Source of the DNA: Bradyrhizobium sp. NFR13
Lineage (GTDB): Bacteria > Pseudomonadota > Alphaproteobacteria > Rhizobiales > Xanthobacteraceae
Direction of reading: 5' to 3'
NCBI RefSeq assembly: GCF_900114605.1
Contig: NZ_FOTP01000001.1
Coordinates: forward strand, 558,001 to 622,000
DNA: 64,000 nucleotides
The notes beneath the pieces are model-generated. The model was not told the DNA's origin and searched no databases. It saw only the letters and a list, made by a program, of their open reading frames with translations. Positions 24,549-32,538 of this stretch are shown here, one piece after another. Each line of letters starts with the position of its first letter. Within the stretch, counting starts at the first letter, position 1. The position numbers were made by a program, and so were the translations under genes.

Positions 24549-26903
24549 ATGTCGATTCAATTCAAGCGCGCTCTCCTACTCGGCACATCCGCCGTGGTGG
24601 GACTGAGCTGCCTCCCACAATCCGCGTTGGCGCAGACGCAGCTTCCCGCCGTGGAAGTCACCGCGCCGAGCCCGATCGTGCGCCGCAAGCCGGTGCCGGC
24701 ACGCACGACGCATACACATGTCACGCGCCCCGCGCCAAACCGCAACGCTGCCCCGGTGCCCGTTGAAGCGGAGCCTGTTGTACAAGCCCAGCAGGGCGAA
24801 CTCCCGATCGTCACCGATCAGTTCGCCACTGTCACGGTGGTGCCGAATGACGAGATCCGCCGTTCCGGCGCATCGACACTCGGCGATCTTCTTGCCAACA
24901 AACCCGGCATCACCGGTTCCGGCTTCGCGCCGGGCGCCTCGAGCCGGCCAATCATCAGGGGTCTCGACGTCAATCGCGTCGGCATCGTCGAGAACGGCAT
25001 CGGCAGCAATGGCGCATCGGACCTCGGCGAAGATCACTTCGTGCCGGTGGATCCGTTTGCTGCCAACCAGATCGAGGTGATCCGCGGCCCGGCGACGCTG
25101 CGCTACGGATCGCAGTCGATCGGCGGCGTGGTGTCCGCATCCAATAATCGCATTCCCGACGCGCTGCCAAACTGCGCCGTTGCGACGCCGTTCCAGAGCT
25201 ATGGCCTGCCAGCGAAAGCGCCGGCTGCCGGTCTCGCCGCACCCGGCTGCATGAATGCCGAAGTGCGCACCTCGTTCAGCTCAGTCGACCGCGGCGTCGA
25301 TGGCGGCATTCTGCTCGATGCCGGCGGCGGCAATGTCGCGATTCACGCCGACGTCTATGGCCGCAAGGCCGGCGACTACAATGTCCCGAGCTATCCCTAT
25401 GCCGAGCCCGGCCTCGCCTTCAACGGCAAGCAGCCGAATTCGTCGAACCAGTCGGCCGGCGCCTCGGTCGGCGGATCGTATTTCTTCACCGGCGGTTACA
25501 TCGGCGCGGCGATCACGCAGAACAACACGACCTATCGCATTCCGGGCGTCGAAGGCGCCGAGGTCGGCACCCGCATCGCCGGCCAGCAGACCAAGTTCAC
25601 GGCCAAGGGCGAGTATCGTCCGGATGCCGCCGCCATCGACGCCATCCGCTTCTGGATCGGCGCGACCAACTACAAGCACAACGAAATCGGCCTTGCCGAT
25701 GCCACCGATCCGACCAGCGACGGCGTGCGCCAGACCTTCACCAACAAGGAGCAGGAAGGCCGGCTCGAAGTGCAGATGATGCCCTTCAACGCACGTTTCG
25801 CCACGATCACTTCGGCCTTCGGCCTGCAGGTCAACCACCAGGAACTGACGGCACCAAGCCCCGATGATATCGGCAGCCCTCTCAACGGCCTGTGGGATCC
25901 GAACAAGAACACAAGGGTCGCAGGCTATAGCTTCAACGAGTTCAAGTTCACCGAAACCACGAAGGCGCAGATCGCCGGCCGCATCGAACATGTCGAACTC
26001 TCGGGCACGACACCATCGTCGATTCCGAACGAGTTCGATCTCAATGCCGATCCCGGTGCCATCGGGCCGGCCGTTGGCCGTAACCTCACCTTCACGCCGA
26101 AGAGCGGCAGCATCGGCCTGATCCAGGATCTGCCCTGGTATGGCCTCTCCACCAGCATCACCGCGCAATATACCGAGCGCGCACCGAAGCCTGCCGAGCT
26201 GTTCTCGCGCGGCGGACACGATGCGACGGAAACCTTCGACATCGGCAATCCCAATCTCGGTATCGAAACGGCGAAGTCGGTCGAACTCGGTCTGCGCCGT
26301 GCAGCCGGTCCGTTCCGCTTCGAGCTCACAGGCTACTACACGCAGTATAACGGCTTCATCTATCGTCGCCTGACCGGTAACACTTGCGGAGACGGAGTCT
26401 GTCAGGCGGGGCTTGGCCTCGAACTGAATCAGGCGATCTATTCGCAGCGTGACGCCACTTTCCGCGGCGGCGAATTCCAGAGCCAGCTCGATGTTGCGCA
26501 GATCTATGGCGGCACATGGGGCATCGAGACCCAGGCCGACATCGTGCGCGCGACGTTCAGCGACGGCACCAACGTGCCGCGGATTCCGCCGGTGCGTGCC
26601 GGCGGCGGTCTGTTCTGGCGCGACGCCAACTGGTTCGCGCGCGTGAACATGCTGCATGCCTTCGCGCAGAACGACATCGCTCCGATCGCTGAGACACCGA
26701 CATCGGGCTACAATCTGCTAAAGGTGGAAGTGAGCTACAAGACGTTGCTCGATCCGCGCATCTACGGCGCTAAGGAAATGACCCTCGGCGTGGTCGGCAA
26801 CAACCTGTTGAACGAGAACATCCGCAATGCGGTGTCCTATAACAAGGACAATGTGCTGCAACCCGGACTGAACGTGCGGGCTTTTGCGAGCGTGAAGTTC
26901 TGA
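24549..26903 (+). CDS. TonB-dependent receptor, probable zinc (ZnuD-like)
   Basis: An outer-membrane receptor of 784 aa. The signal peptide ends near ALAQTQ, then a linker with a short His-rich segment (TTHTHVTR). The plug has RRSGASTLGDLLANKPGITG and QIEVIRGPATLRYGSQSIGG, which is the ZnuD/heme-type TonB receptor pattern rather than the siderophore type. The barrel ends with ASVKF, an outer-membrane C-terminal Phe. The Zur-like operator upstream of the preceding gene is the main reason for proposing zinc as substrate. Copper or another metal remains possible. Confidence 0.88.
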   Translation: MSIQFKRALLLGTSAVVGLSCLPQSALAQTQLPAVEVTAPSPIVRRKPVPARTTHTHVTRPAPNRNAAPVPVEAEPVVQAQQGELPIVTDQFATVTVVPNDEIRRSGASTLGDLLANKPGITGSGFAPGASSRPIIRGLDVNRVGIVENGIGSNGASDLGEDHFVPVDPFAANQIEVIRGPATLRYGSQSIGGVVSASNNRIPDALPNCAVATPFQSYGLPAKAPAAGLAAPGCMNAEVRTSFSSVDRGVDGGILLDAGGGNVAIHADVYGRKAGDYNVPSYPYAEPGLAFNGKQPNSSNQSAGASVGGSYFFTGGYIGAAITQNNTTYRIPGVEGAEVGTRIAGQQTKFTAKGEYRPDAAAIDAIRFWIGATNYKHNEIGLADATDPTSDGVRQTFTNKEQEGRLEVQMMPFNARFATITSAFGLQVNHQELTAPSPDDIGSPLNGLWDPNKNTRVAGYSFNEFKFTETTKAQIAGRIEHVELSGTTPSSIPNEFDLNADPGAIGPAVGRNLTFTPKSGSIGLIQDLPWYGLSTSITAQYTERAPKPAELFSRGGHDATETFDIGNPNLGIETAKSVELGLRRAAGPFRFELTGYYTQYNGFIYRRLTGNTCGDGVCQAGLGLELNQAIYSQRDATFRGGEFQSQLDVAQIYGGTWGIETQADIVRATFSDGTNVPRIPPVRAGGGLFWRDANWFARVNMLHAFAQNDIAPIAETPTSGYNLLKVEVSYKTLLDPRIYGAKEMTLGVVGNNLLNENIRNAVSYNKDNVLQPGLNVRAFASVKF

Positions 26904-26915
26904 TTGATACTCGTC

Positions 26916-26961
26916 GTTCCGGGGCGTGCGTTCAGCGCAGCTGAATGCGCGAACCCGGAAC
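26916..26961. repeat. Intergenic hairpin repeat, CATTCCGGG-type (copy 1)
   Basis: Arms GTTCCGGG (26916-26923) and CCCGGAAC (26954-26961) enclose a further TTCAGC/GCTGAA stem. It belongs with the GTCATTCCGGG..CCCGGAATGAC copies at 29158 and 35749. It sits just after the TonB receptor gene and may act as its terminator. Confidence 0.65.
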
Positions 26962-27053
26962 CTCGTGCGGCTCCAGCGCACCACCATGTCGAGATTCCGG
27001 ATTCAGGCCGATGCGCTTAGCGGCTCGACCTGCCCCGGAATGACAGTTTGTGG

Positions 27054-27569
27054 CTACGGCTTCGCCGCGTCCCAGTCCGGCCGCACAGCGCCGGCGAGAC
27101 CCTCAGCGGCTCCTGCAACCAGCTCCAGCACCAGCAGCCGGTTCTGATCGACCGGGCCCGGCATGGTGACCTTGCCCTTCGGGATCGCCTTGAAACCGAC
27201 CCGGCTATAATAGGGCTCATCACCCACCAGCACGATGAGCTTGTGGCCCTTCTTGCGGGCATCCTCGATCGCGCGATCCATCAGCTTGCGGCCGACACCG
27301 CGACTACGGAATGGCGGCTCGACGGTCAGTGGCCCGAGCAGCAGCGCCGGCGTATCGCCCACACAGATCGGCAATTGCCGGACGGAGCCGACCAGCAGCG
27401 TGCCGATCCGTGCCGTAAACGACAGATCGAGCAGATGGCTGACATGTTCGCGCAGCCGATAGGCTGACAGCACGTAACGACCCGGACCGAAGGTACGGGC
27501 ATGCAGCCGTTCGATGATCTGGGCGTCGTTGGCGGTTTCCGCCAGGATGGTCAGAGAAAGGTCATTCAT
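27054..27569 (-). CDS. GNAT-family N-acetyltransferase (YhbS-like)
   Basis: A 171-aa protein. The acetyl-CoA loop is RSRGVGRKLMDRAIEDARKKG, preceded by LLLGPLTVEPPFR and followed by VLVGDEPYYSRVGF, which is the YhbS subgroup pattern. These transfer an acetyl group to an amine on an unknown substrate. It shares its strand with the Nudix gene beyond it, which starts at 28114; they are separated by 56 bp. Confidence 0.87.
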   Translation of the reverse strand: MNDLSLTILAETANDAQIIERLHARTFGPGRYVLSAYRLREHVSHLLDLSFTARIGTLLVGSVRQLPICVGDTPALLLGPLTVEPPFRSRGVGRKLMDRAIEDARKKGHKLIVLVGDEPYYSRVGFKAIPKGKVTMPGPVDQNRLLVLELVAGAAEGLAGAVRPDWDAAKP

Positions 27570-27625
27570 GTCGGGAGGCGAGATAGCATCTGGCGGCCGC
27601 GCGGTCTATTGCCCGGCGCGCAGGG

Positions 27626-28114
27626 TTATCCCCGCCAGGTGGCGCTGATCGGCTTGCCCGCGAAAATCTCGGCCAGCCGCTGCCTCGTGCCCTCCGTGGT
27701 GTCGTGGGGTAAGGCGTCCAGGGCAAAAAAGCCGGTCTCGGCGATCTCGCGATTGGGCTCAGGCAGCCGGTCCTGCCGGAACTGCCTGACCACATAGACC
27801 GCGACGTGATCGCGGATCGAGACGTGGCTATTGAGGAAGACGCCGTGCAGAACCGGCTCGCCGATGAGGTCGATAAGGCCTTCTTCCCGCAGCTCCATGT
27901 CCAGCGCCTCGCGAAAGGTCTGGCCGACCTCGACGCCGCCGCCGGGCAGATACCAGCCGGTCACATAAGTGTGCCGGACCAGAAACACACGGTTATCCGC
28001 ATCGAGCACCACGGCACGGACGCCCAAGGTCATCCCGCGCGCGACGCGGAAATAGAGATGCACGAATTTGCGCAGGGTTGGCTCCAGCCGCTGCCGCAAC
28101 GTCAGTGAGGTCAT
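27626..28114 (-). CDS. Nudix hydrolase with divergent Nudix box
   Basis: A 162-aa protein. GVRAVVLDADNRVFLVRHTY leads to a Nudix box starting at GGGVEVGQ (58-65) and ending ELREEGLIDL. Compared with G-x5-E-x7-REUxEExGU, the first Glu is Gln, the Arg is Met, and the terminal Gly is Leu; the two central metal-binding glutamates (REE) remain. This may be a subfamily with altered activity rather than a dead protein. The start at 28114 has AGGAA 9 bases upstream; a longer frame runs to 28180. Substrate unknown. Confidence 0.78.
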   Translation of the reverse strand: MTSLTLRQRLEPTLRKFVHLYFRVARGMTLGVRAVVLDADNRVFLVRHTYVTGWYLPGGGVEVGQTFREALDMELREEGLIDLIGEPVLHGVFLNSHVSIRDHVAVYVVRQFRQDRLPEPNREIAETGFFALDALPHDTTEGTRQRLAEIFAGKPISATWRG

Positions 28115-28252
28115 GGCGGCAAATTCCTGGCTGGCGACACGGTGGGTCCTTGCGTCATATGCCCCACCTTGCCAAAACATGCAGGGATTTCACAGGCATG
28201 AGGGCGCATTGAGCGGGCTTGTTCACATACGCGCAGGGGCGGATCGCTTCTC

Positions 28253-29137
28253 ATGACCGCATTCACCCTCGCGCATCTGTCCGATCCGCATGTTCCGCCG
28301 ATGCCGGAGCCGCAATGGCGCGAGCTCCTGGGACAGCGCGTGCTTGGCTATCTGAACTGGCGGCGCAACCGGCATTTGATCCACCGCCGCGACATGCTCG
28401 ATGTCATCGTCAGCGACATGCTGGCGCAACAGCCGGACCATATTGCGGTGACCGGCGACCTCGTCAATCTCGCGCTCGCCACCGAATTTCCGCGCGGACG
28501 GCGCTGGATCGAAAGTGTCGGGACGCCGGATCATGTCTCGCTGGTCCCCGGCAATCACGATGCCTATGTGCGCGGCGCGCCGGAACGTTTCGCCGAGACC
28601 TTCGGCGACTACATGCGCAGCGACGGCACCGCGGACACGCGCTTCCCGTTTCTGCGCATCCGCGGACCACTGGCACTGATCGGCGTGTCGTCGAGTGTGC
28701 CCACCGCCCCGTTCATGGCGACAGGCTCGCTCGGCGAGGGGCAGCTTAGGGCGCTCAACATTATGCTTGGCGGCCTCGCCGACGCGCATCTATTTCGCGT
28801 GCTGCTGATCCATCATCCGCTGCGCTCGAAGCAAAGGCACAAGAGCCTGACGGATTCTGATGCGCTGCAAATGCTGCTGAAGCGTCACGGCGTCGAACTG
28901 ATCCTGCACGGCCACGACCACATTCATTCGACCATGTGGTTCGACGGCCCCCAGCGGCGCATTCCTGCTATCGGAGTGCCATCGGCGTCAGCGGTTGCAC
29001 ACGGCCACAAGCCTGCAGCCGCCTACAATCTGTTCGCCATCGAACGTGACGGCGAGCGCTGGCGCTGCGAACAGACGGTGCGGGGCTTCGGAGGCAGCAA
29101 CATGGTGCATGAGCTGACGCGAACGATGCTGGTGTAG
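28253..29137 (+). CDS. Calcineurin-like metallophosphoesterase
   Basis: A 294-aa phosphoesterase. All metal-binding motifs are present in order: LSDPHV near the N-terminus, GDLVN, GNHDAY, IHHP and GHDHIH. No signal peptide is visible, so it is probably cytoplasmic. Close relatives act on cyclic nucleotides, phospholipids or nucleotide sugars (CpdA/UDP-diacylglucosamine hydrolase type); which applies here cannot be decided. It is divergent from the Nudix gene at 27626. Confidence 0.88.
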   Translation: MTAFTLAHLSDPHVPPMPEPQWRELLGQRVLGYLNWRRNRHLIHRRDMLDVIVSDMLAQQPDHIAVTGDLVNLALATEFPRGRRWIESVGTPDHVSLVPGNHDAYVRGAPERFAETFGDYMRSDGTADTRFPFLRIRGPLALIGVSSSVPTAPFMATGSLGEGQLRALNIMLGGLADAHLFRVLLIHHPLRSKQRHKSLTDSDALQMLLKRHGVELILHGHDHIHSTMWFDGPQRRIPAIGVPSASAVAHGHKPAAAYNLFAIERDGERWRCEQTVRGFGGSNMVHELTRTMLV

Positions 29138-29157
29138 CAGCATGACTTTTCGTGTTG

Positions 29158-29195
29158 GTCATTCCGGGGCGGCCTTTACGCAAACCCGGAATGAC
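29158..29195. repeat. Intergenic hairpin repeat, CATTCCGGG family (copy 2)
   Basis: Arms GTCATTCCGGG (29158-29168) and CCCGGAATGAC (29185-29195) pair perfectly. The same arms recur at 35749-35797. It lies between convergent genes and probably acts as a terminator. Confidence 0.75.
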
Positions 29196-29203
29196 AGAGA
29201 AAC

Positions 29204-29752
29204 CTAATGCCCGCGTACCGACACGAATAGCGCCAGCGCGAACAGACCGATCACACCGACAATCATTCCGAGCAGAAACGGCCAGAACCGGCTGTGCGGC
29301 CTCTTCGCCGCCGTCGTGACCTGCGGCGCCGGCATGGTCACCAGCGCATGTTCGCGCTCGATCATGCGGCGCGCGATATAGTCGGTAACCGCCTTCACGA
29401 TGGTCGGAACGTCATGCGCCTCGGCCAGCACGACGCGGCCATGGCGGGTGTCCTGCACGAAGCGATACATGCGCTTGTCACGGCCCATGGCGACATGGGC
29501 GACCATGTCGATCCACAGCCGCGGCGTGTCGCCCTGACTGATGCCGCGGTCGAACATCTCCACGCCGGGAGGGATTTCAGCGAACAGCGAATCGAGCGCC
29601 TCGTTGAGGATCTCGAGCCGCGCCACTTCGGCATCACGCAGCTCGACGACGACACCGGTGCGATCGGCCGCCTCGATGCGGGCTTGACGCAGGGCGTCGC
29701 GCAGCCGCATCGGCCTGGCTTCCTCGACAGGCTTCGTCCCGTTACTCGCCAC
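29204..29752 (-). CDS. Uncharacterised protein with C-terminal membrane span
   Basis: A 182-aa protein, no firm family. The soluble N-terminal part (ALRQARIEAADRTGVVVELRD, VARLEILNEALDSLFAEIP, DTPRLWIDMVAHVAMGRDKR) looks helical, and the C-terminus has one membrane span (WPFLLGMIVGVIGLFALALF). Similar proteins seem widespread in Bradyrhizobiaceae. I chose the GTG at 29752 because AGAGG lies about 7 bases upstream; an ATG at 29710 is possible. Function unknown. Confidence 0.68.
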   Translation of the reverse strand: MASNGTKPVEEARPMRLRDALRQARIEAADRTGVVVELRDAEVARLEILNEALDSLFAEIPPGVEMFDRGISQGDTPRLWIDMVAHVAMGRDKRMYRFVQDTRHGRVVLAEAHDVPTIVKAVTDYIARRMIEREHALVTMPAPQVTTAAKRPHSRFWPFLLGMIVGVIGLFALALFVSVRGH

Positions 29753-29864
29753 GCTGGACCTCTTTCTGACTGCCTGAGCGCTGCCATTCACCGGCAGTAA
29801 CCTATCAGTAACCACGAGTGTCGGAAAGGCCGTTTGTTTCCAGAGACTTGGCCACTGAACACAC

Positions 29865-29900
29865 CAGCGGCCCCACCCGGTTGCCCGGATGAGGCCGCTG
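29865..29900 (-). terminator. Hairpin downstream of the DUF4170 gene
   Basis: CAGCGGCC (29865-29872) and GGCCGCTG (29893-29900) pair perfectly, with a further CCGG/CCGG stem inside. No long T-run follows on the gene strand. It is the only structure I see in the roughly 250-bp space between the DUF4170 gene and the membrane protein. Confidence 0.4.
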
Positions 29901-30002
29901 ATATCCTTGGACGTCTTCTTATGGGCAAACCAGCGACAGGCTTGAGGCGATCCGGCGGCACTGGCGCCGCTCGGAATCTCAGCCTCAGGCGACCCGTCGG
30001 TC

Positions 30003-30212
30003 TTAAGCGACCTGTCGGCTCGGCTCTTCGACAATGGAGAAGCGGACGCCGGCACGATGACGATTCTCTTCCGACACGGCCTTCCAGGCTTCTTCGGCCT
30101 CCTTGCGCGTCTTGAACGGGCCCTGCACCTGGGCCGAGCCTTCAACCAGCTTGTGGAAGTTCATCGAACCGAACTCGCCGCCGATGACCCAGAAATTGCT
30201 ACCGTGTGACAT
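30003..30212 (-). CDS. DUF4170 protein
   Basis: A 69-aa protein of the small DUF4170 family of alphaproteobacteria. Recognisable is NFWVIGGEFGSMNF near the start, then VQGPFKTRKEAEEAWKAVSE and HRAGVRFSIVEE. AGGAG lies 8 bases before the ATG, a strong ribosome site. Function unknown. It is divergent from the ScfR-type regulator across a 210-bp AT-rich region. Confidence 0.82.
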   Translation of the reverse strand: MSHGSNFWVIGGEFGSMNFHKLVEGSAQVQGPFKTRKEAEEAWKAVSEENRHRAGVRFSIVEEPSRQVA

Positions 30213-30321
30213 GTCGTGCTCCTGTATATTTCAAATCGACATTCGTGACATGCGATGCATTCACCGTGTGAGGAGATAACGCCATATCAGCCAAAACCGC
30301 CAGATATCTTGTGTTTGAATG

Positions 30322-30341
30322 GTGATGTAATGTAACATCAC
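30322..30341. promoter_or_regulatory. Palindrome in the DUF4170-regulator intergenic region
   Basis: GTGATGTAATGTAACATCAC has 7-bp arms (GTGATGT and ACATCAC) around 6 bases. Two copies of TGTCAC (30355-30360 and 30372-30377) and a TTTGTAAA (30361-30368) lie between it and the regulator start. These may be sites for the regulator itself, since RamB-type proteins bind TTTGCAAA-like sequences. Confidence 0.4.
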
Positions 30342-30422
30342 GACTTGTAATAAATGTCACTTTGTAAATTCTGTCACAATTGACAACTACAGGGTGGCGG
30401 CTCGAAATCGGGATTGGCACAA

Positions 30423-31868
30423 ATGGCGGGCGAGTCTGGCAAGAAACTGTTTGTGGGGCCGCGGTTCCGGCGGATCCGGCAGCAACAGGGCCTGTCGCAG
30501 ACCCAGATGGCCGAGGGGCTCGGCATTTCGCCGAGCTATATCAACCTGATCGAGCGCAACCAGCGGCCGGTCACCGCGCAATTGCTGCTGCGCCTCGCCG
30601 AGACCTATGACCTCGATCTCCGCGATCTCGCAACGGCAGATGAAGACCGCTTCTTTGCCGAGCTGAACGAGATCTTTTCTGATCCGCTGTTTCGCCAGAT
30701 CGATCTGCCGAAACAGGAATTGCGCGATCTCGCGGAACTCTGTCCCGGCGTCACGCATGCGCTGCAGCGGCTCTATGCGGCCTATACCGAAGCGCGGCGC
30801 GGCGAGACCATGGTCGCAGCGCAGATGGCAGATCGCCATGAAGGCACACAGTTCGAGGCCAATCCGATCGAGCGCGTGCGCGATCTGATCGAGGCCAACC
30901 GCAACTACTTTCCCGAACTCGAGGCGGCTGCCGAAGGTCTGCGCGACGAGATCAACGTGCCGTCGCAGGATTTGTTTGCGGCGCTCAGCACGCGGCTGCG
31001 CGAAAAATATTCGATCGTCACCCGCATTATGCCGGTGGACGTGATGCGCGAGACGCTCAGACGTTTCGACCGGCATCGTCGGCAATTGCTGATCTCGGAA
31101 ATGGTCGACGCACCGGGCCGCACCTTTCAGGTCGCGTTCCAGATCGGCCTCGTGGAGTGCTCGTCAAATTTCGAGACCATCATCGGCCGCGCTGGGCCGC
31201 TCGACGACACAACACGGCGACTCTATCGCATCACGCTGGCCAACTATTTCGCCGCAGCGGCGCTGATGCCCTATGCGGCGTTCCATGCTGCGGCGGAAGC
31301 GCTGAGCTACGACGTGCAGGTGCTCGGCCAACGCTTCAATGTCGGCTTCGAGCAGATCTGTCATCGTCTCACCACGCTGCAGCGGCCGAATGCGCGCGGC
31401 GTTCCGTTCTTCATGCTGCGCGTCGACAATGCGGGCAACGTCTCGAAACGCTTCTCGTCAGGCACATTCCCGTTCTCGAAATTCGGTGGCACCTGCCCGC
31501 TGTGGAATGTGCACTCCACCTTCGACACACCGGACCGTCTGCTGAGCCAGGTGATCGAACTGCCAGATGGAGGCCGCTACTTCTCCATCGCGCAGACGCT
31601 GCGCAGGCCCGCGGCACCACACCCGCAGCCGCAACCACGTTTCGCCATCGGCCTCGGCTGCGAGATCCGCCACGCCGGCAAGCTGGTCTATTCGGCAGGC
31701 CTCGATCTGGAAAAGACCGAAGGCACGCCGATCGGCGTCAATTGCCGTCTCTGCGAGCGCGAGAATTGCAGCCAGCGGGCCGAGCCGCCGATCACGCGCA
31801 GCCTGATCCTCGATGAGAACACACGGCGGGTGTCGTCATTTGCTTTCAGCAATGCGCGGGAACTATAG
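30423..31868 (+). CDS. ScfR/RamB-type XRE regulator
   Basis: A 481-aa regulator. The N-terminal XRE helix-turn-helix reads RFRRIRQQQGLSQTQMAE followed by ISPSYINLIERNQR. A central ImmA/IrrE-like domain and a C-terminal DUF2083 domain with NCRLCERENC complete the short-chain-acyl-CoA-responsive family, known to control acetate or propionate metabolism (RamB, ScfR). The ATG at 30423 is preferred over an upstream TTG (30414). Its targets are not visible here; self-regulation is likely from the sites upstream. Confidence 0.88.
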   Translation: MAGESGKKLFVGPRFRRIRQQQGLSQTQMAEGLGISPSYINLIERNQRPVTAQLLLRLAETYDLDLRDLATADEDRFFAELNEIFSDPLFRQIDLPKQELRDLAELCPGVTHALQRLYAAYTEARRGETMVAAQMADRHEGTQFEANPIERVRDLIEANRNYFPELEAAAEGLRDEINVPSQDLFAALSTRLREKYSIVTRIMPVDVMRETLRRFDRHRRQLLISEMVDAPGRTFQVAFQIGLVECSSNFETIIGRAGPLDDTTRRLYRITLANYFAAAALMPYAAFHAAAEALSYDVQVLGQRFNVGFEQICHRLTTLQRPNARGVPFFMLRVDNAGNVSKRFSSGTFPFSKFGGTCPLWNVHSTFDTPDRLLSQVIELPDGGRYFSIAQTLRRPAAPHPQPQPRFAIGLGCEIRHAGKLVYSAGLDLEKTEGTPIGVNCRLCERENCSQRAEPPITRSLILDENTRRVSSFAFSNAREL

Positions 31869-31909
31869 TTGCAAGGTCTTCCCGATCGCCCCTAACATTG
31901 AGGCCGTTG

Positions 31910-32422
31910 ATGACGTTGCTGGTCCGGGAAATGCTGCCGTCCGAAGCTCACGTCGTCAGCACCTATTTCCACAGTGCCACGCCGGAATTCCTGGAAACGA
32001 TGGGCGTCGATCCAACCAGGATGCCGCCGGCGCTGATCTGGCAAGAGCGTATCGGCCAACAATATGCACTCCCGCCCGAACACCGCGCCGCCGTCGTCGC
32101 GCTGTGGCTAATGGATGATCAGCCCATCGGGTTTTCCAGTTGTGACAAGATCGTCTATGGCGAAAGCGCCACCATGCATCTTCACGTGCTGCACCCGGAT
32201 AAACGGCAGAGCGGTATCGGCACTCAATGCGTCCGCCAGAGCGCCGCACTTTATTTCGATATGCTGAAGCTGAAATCGCTGTTCTGCGAGCCGAATGCCT
32301 TCAACATCGGGCCGAATCGAACCTTGCAAAAAGCCGGCTTCAAGTATGTGAAGACCCATATGACCGTACCCGGACCGTTGAATTTTCATCAGGCCGTGAC
32401 ACGGTGGGTCCTCGAGCGCTGA
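31910..32422 (+). CDS. GNAT-family N-acetyltransferase
   Basis: A 170-aa protein. The acetyl-CoA-binding region is HLHVLHPDKRQSGIGTQCVR, followed by YFDMLKLKSLFCEPNAFN and TLQKAGFKYVKTH, which is the RimJ/RimL-like arrangement. The start at 31910 is chosen over an upstream TTG. It lies 41 bp after the ScfR-type gene. The substrate is unknown. Confidence 0.75.
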   Translation: MTLLVREMLPSEAHVVSTYFHSATPEFLETMGVDPTRMPPALIWQERIGQQYALPPEHRAAVVALWLMDDQPIGFSSCDKIVYGESATMHLHVLHPDKRQSGIGTQCVRQSAALYFDMLKLKSLFCEPNAFNIGPNRTLQKAGFKYVKTHMTVPGPLNFHQAVTRWVLER

Positions 32423-32435
32423 TGCTTGTATGACA

Positions 32436-32522
32436 TGTCATGGCCGGGCTTGACCCGGCCATCCATCTTGAATGTTAGTGTGGAAGAAAGATGGATGCCT
32501 GGATCAAGTCCGGGTACGACAG
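32436..32522. repeat. Long imperfect inverted repeat overlapping the mltB-like leader
   Basis: TGTCATGGCCGGGCTTGACC..CATCCATCTT (32436-32469) pairs with AAGATGGATG..GGATCAAGTCCGGG..ACGACA (32488-32521). Repeats of this CCGGGCTTGACCCGG type are common between genes in Bradyrhizobiaceae. It ends 17 bp before the lytic transglycosylase start. Confidence 0.75.
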
Positions 32523-32538
32523 CGGAGAGGTCTGGTTC

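Noticed and set aside
29753-30145. N-terminal extension of the membrane protein at 29204
   Set aside because: It overlaps the DUF4170 gene on the same strand in another frame and is Arg/Pro-rich; a GTG with a good ribosome site lies at 29752.
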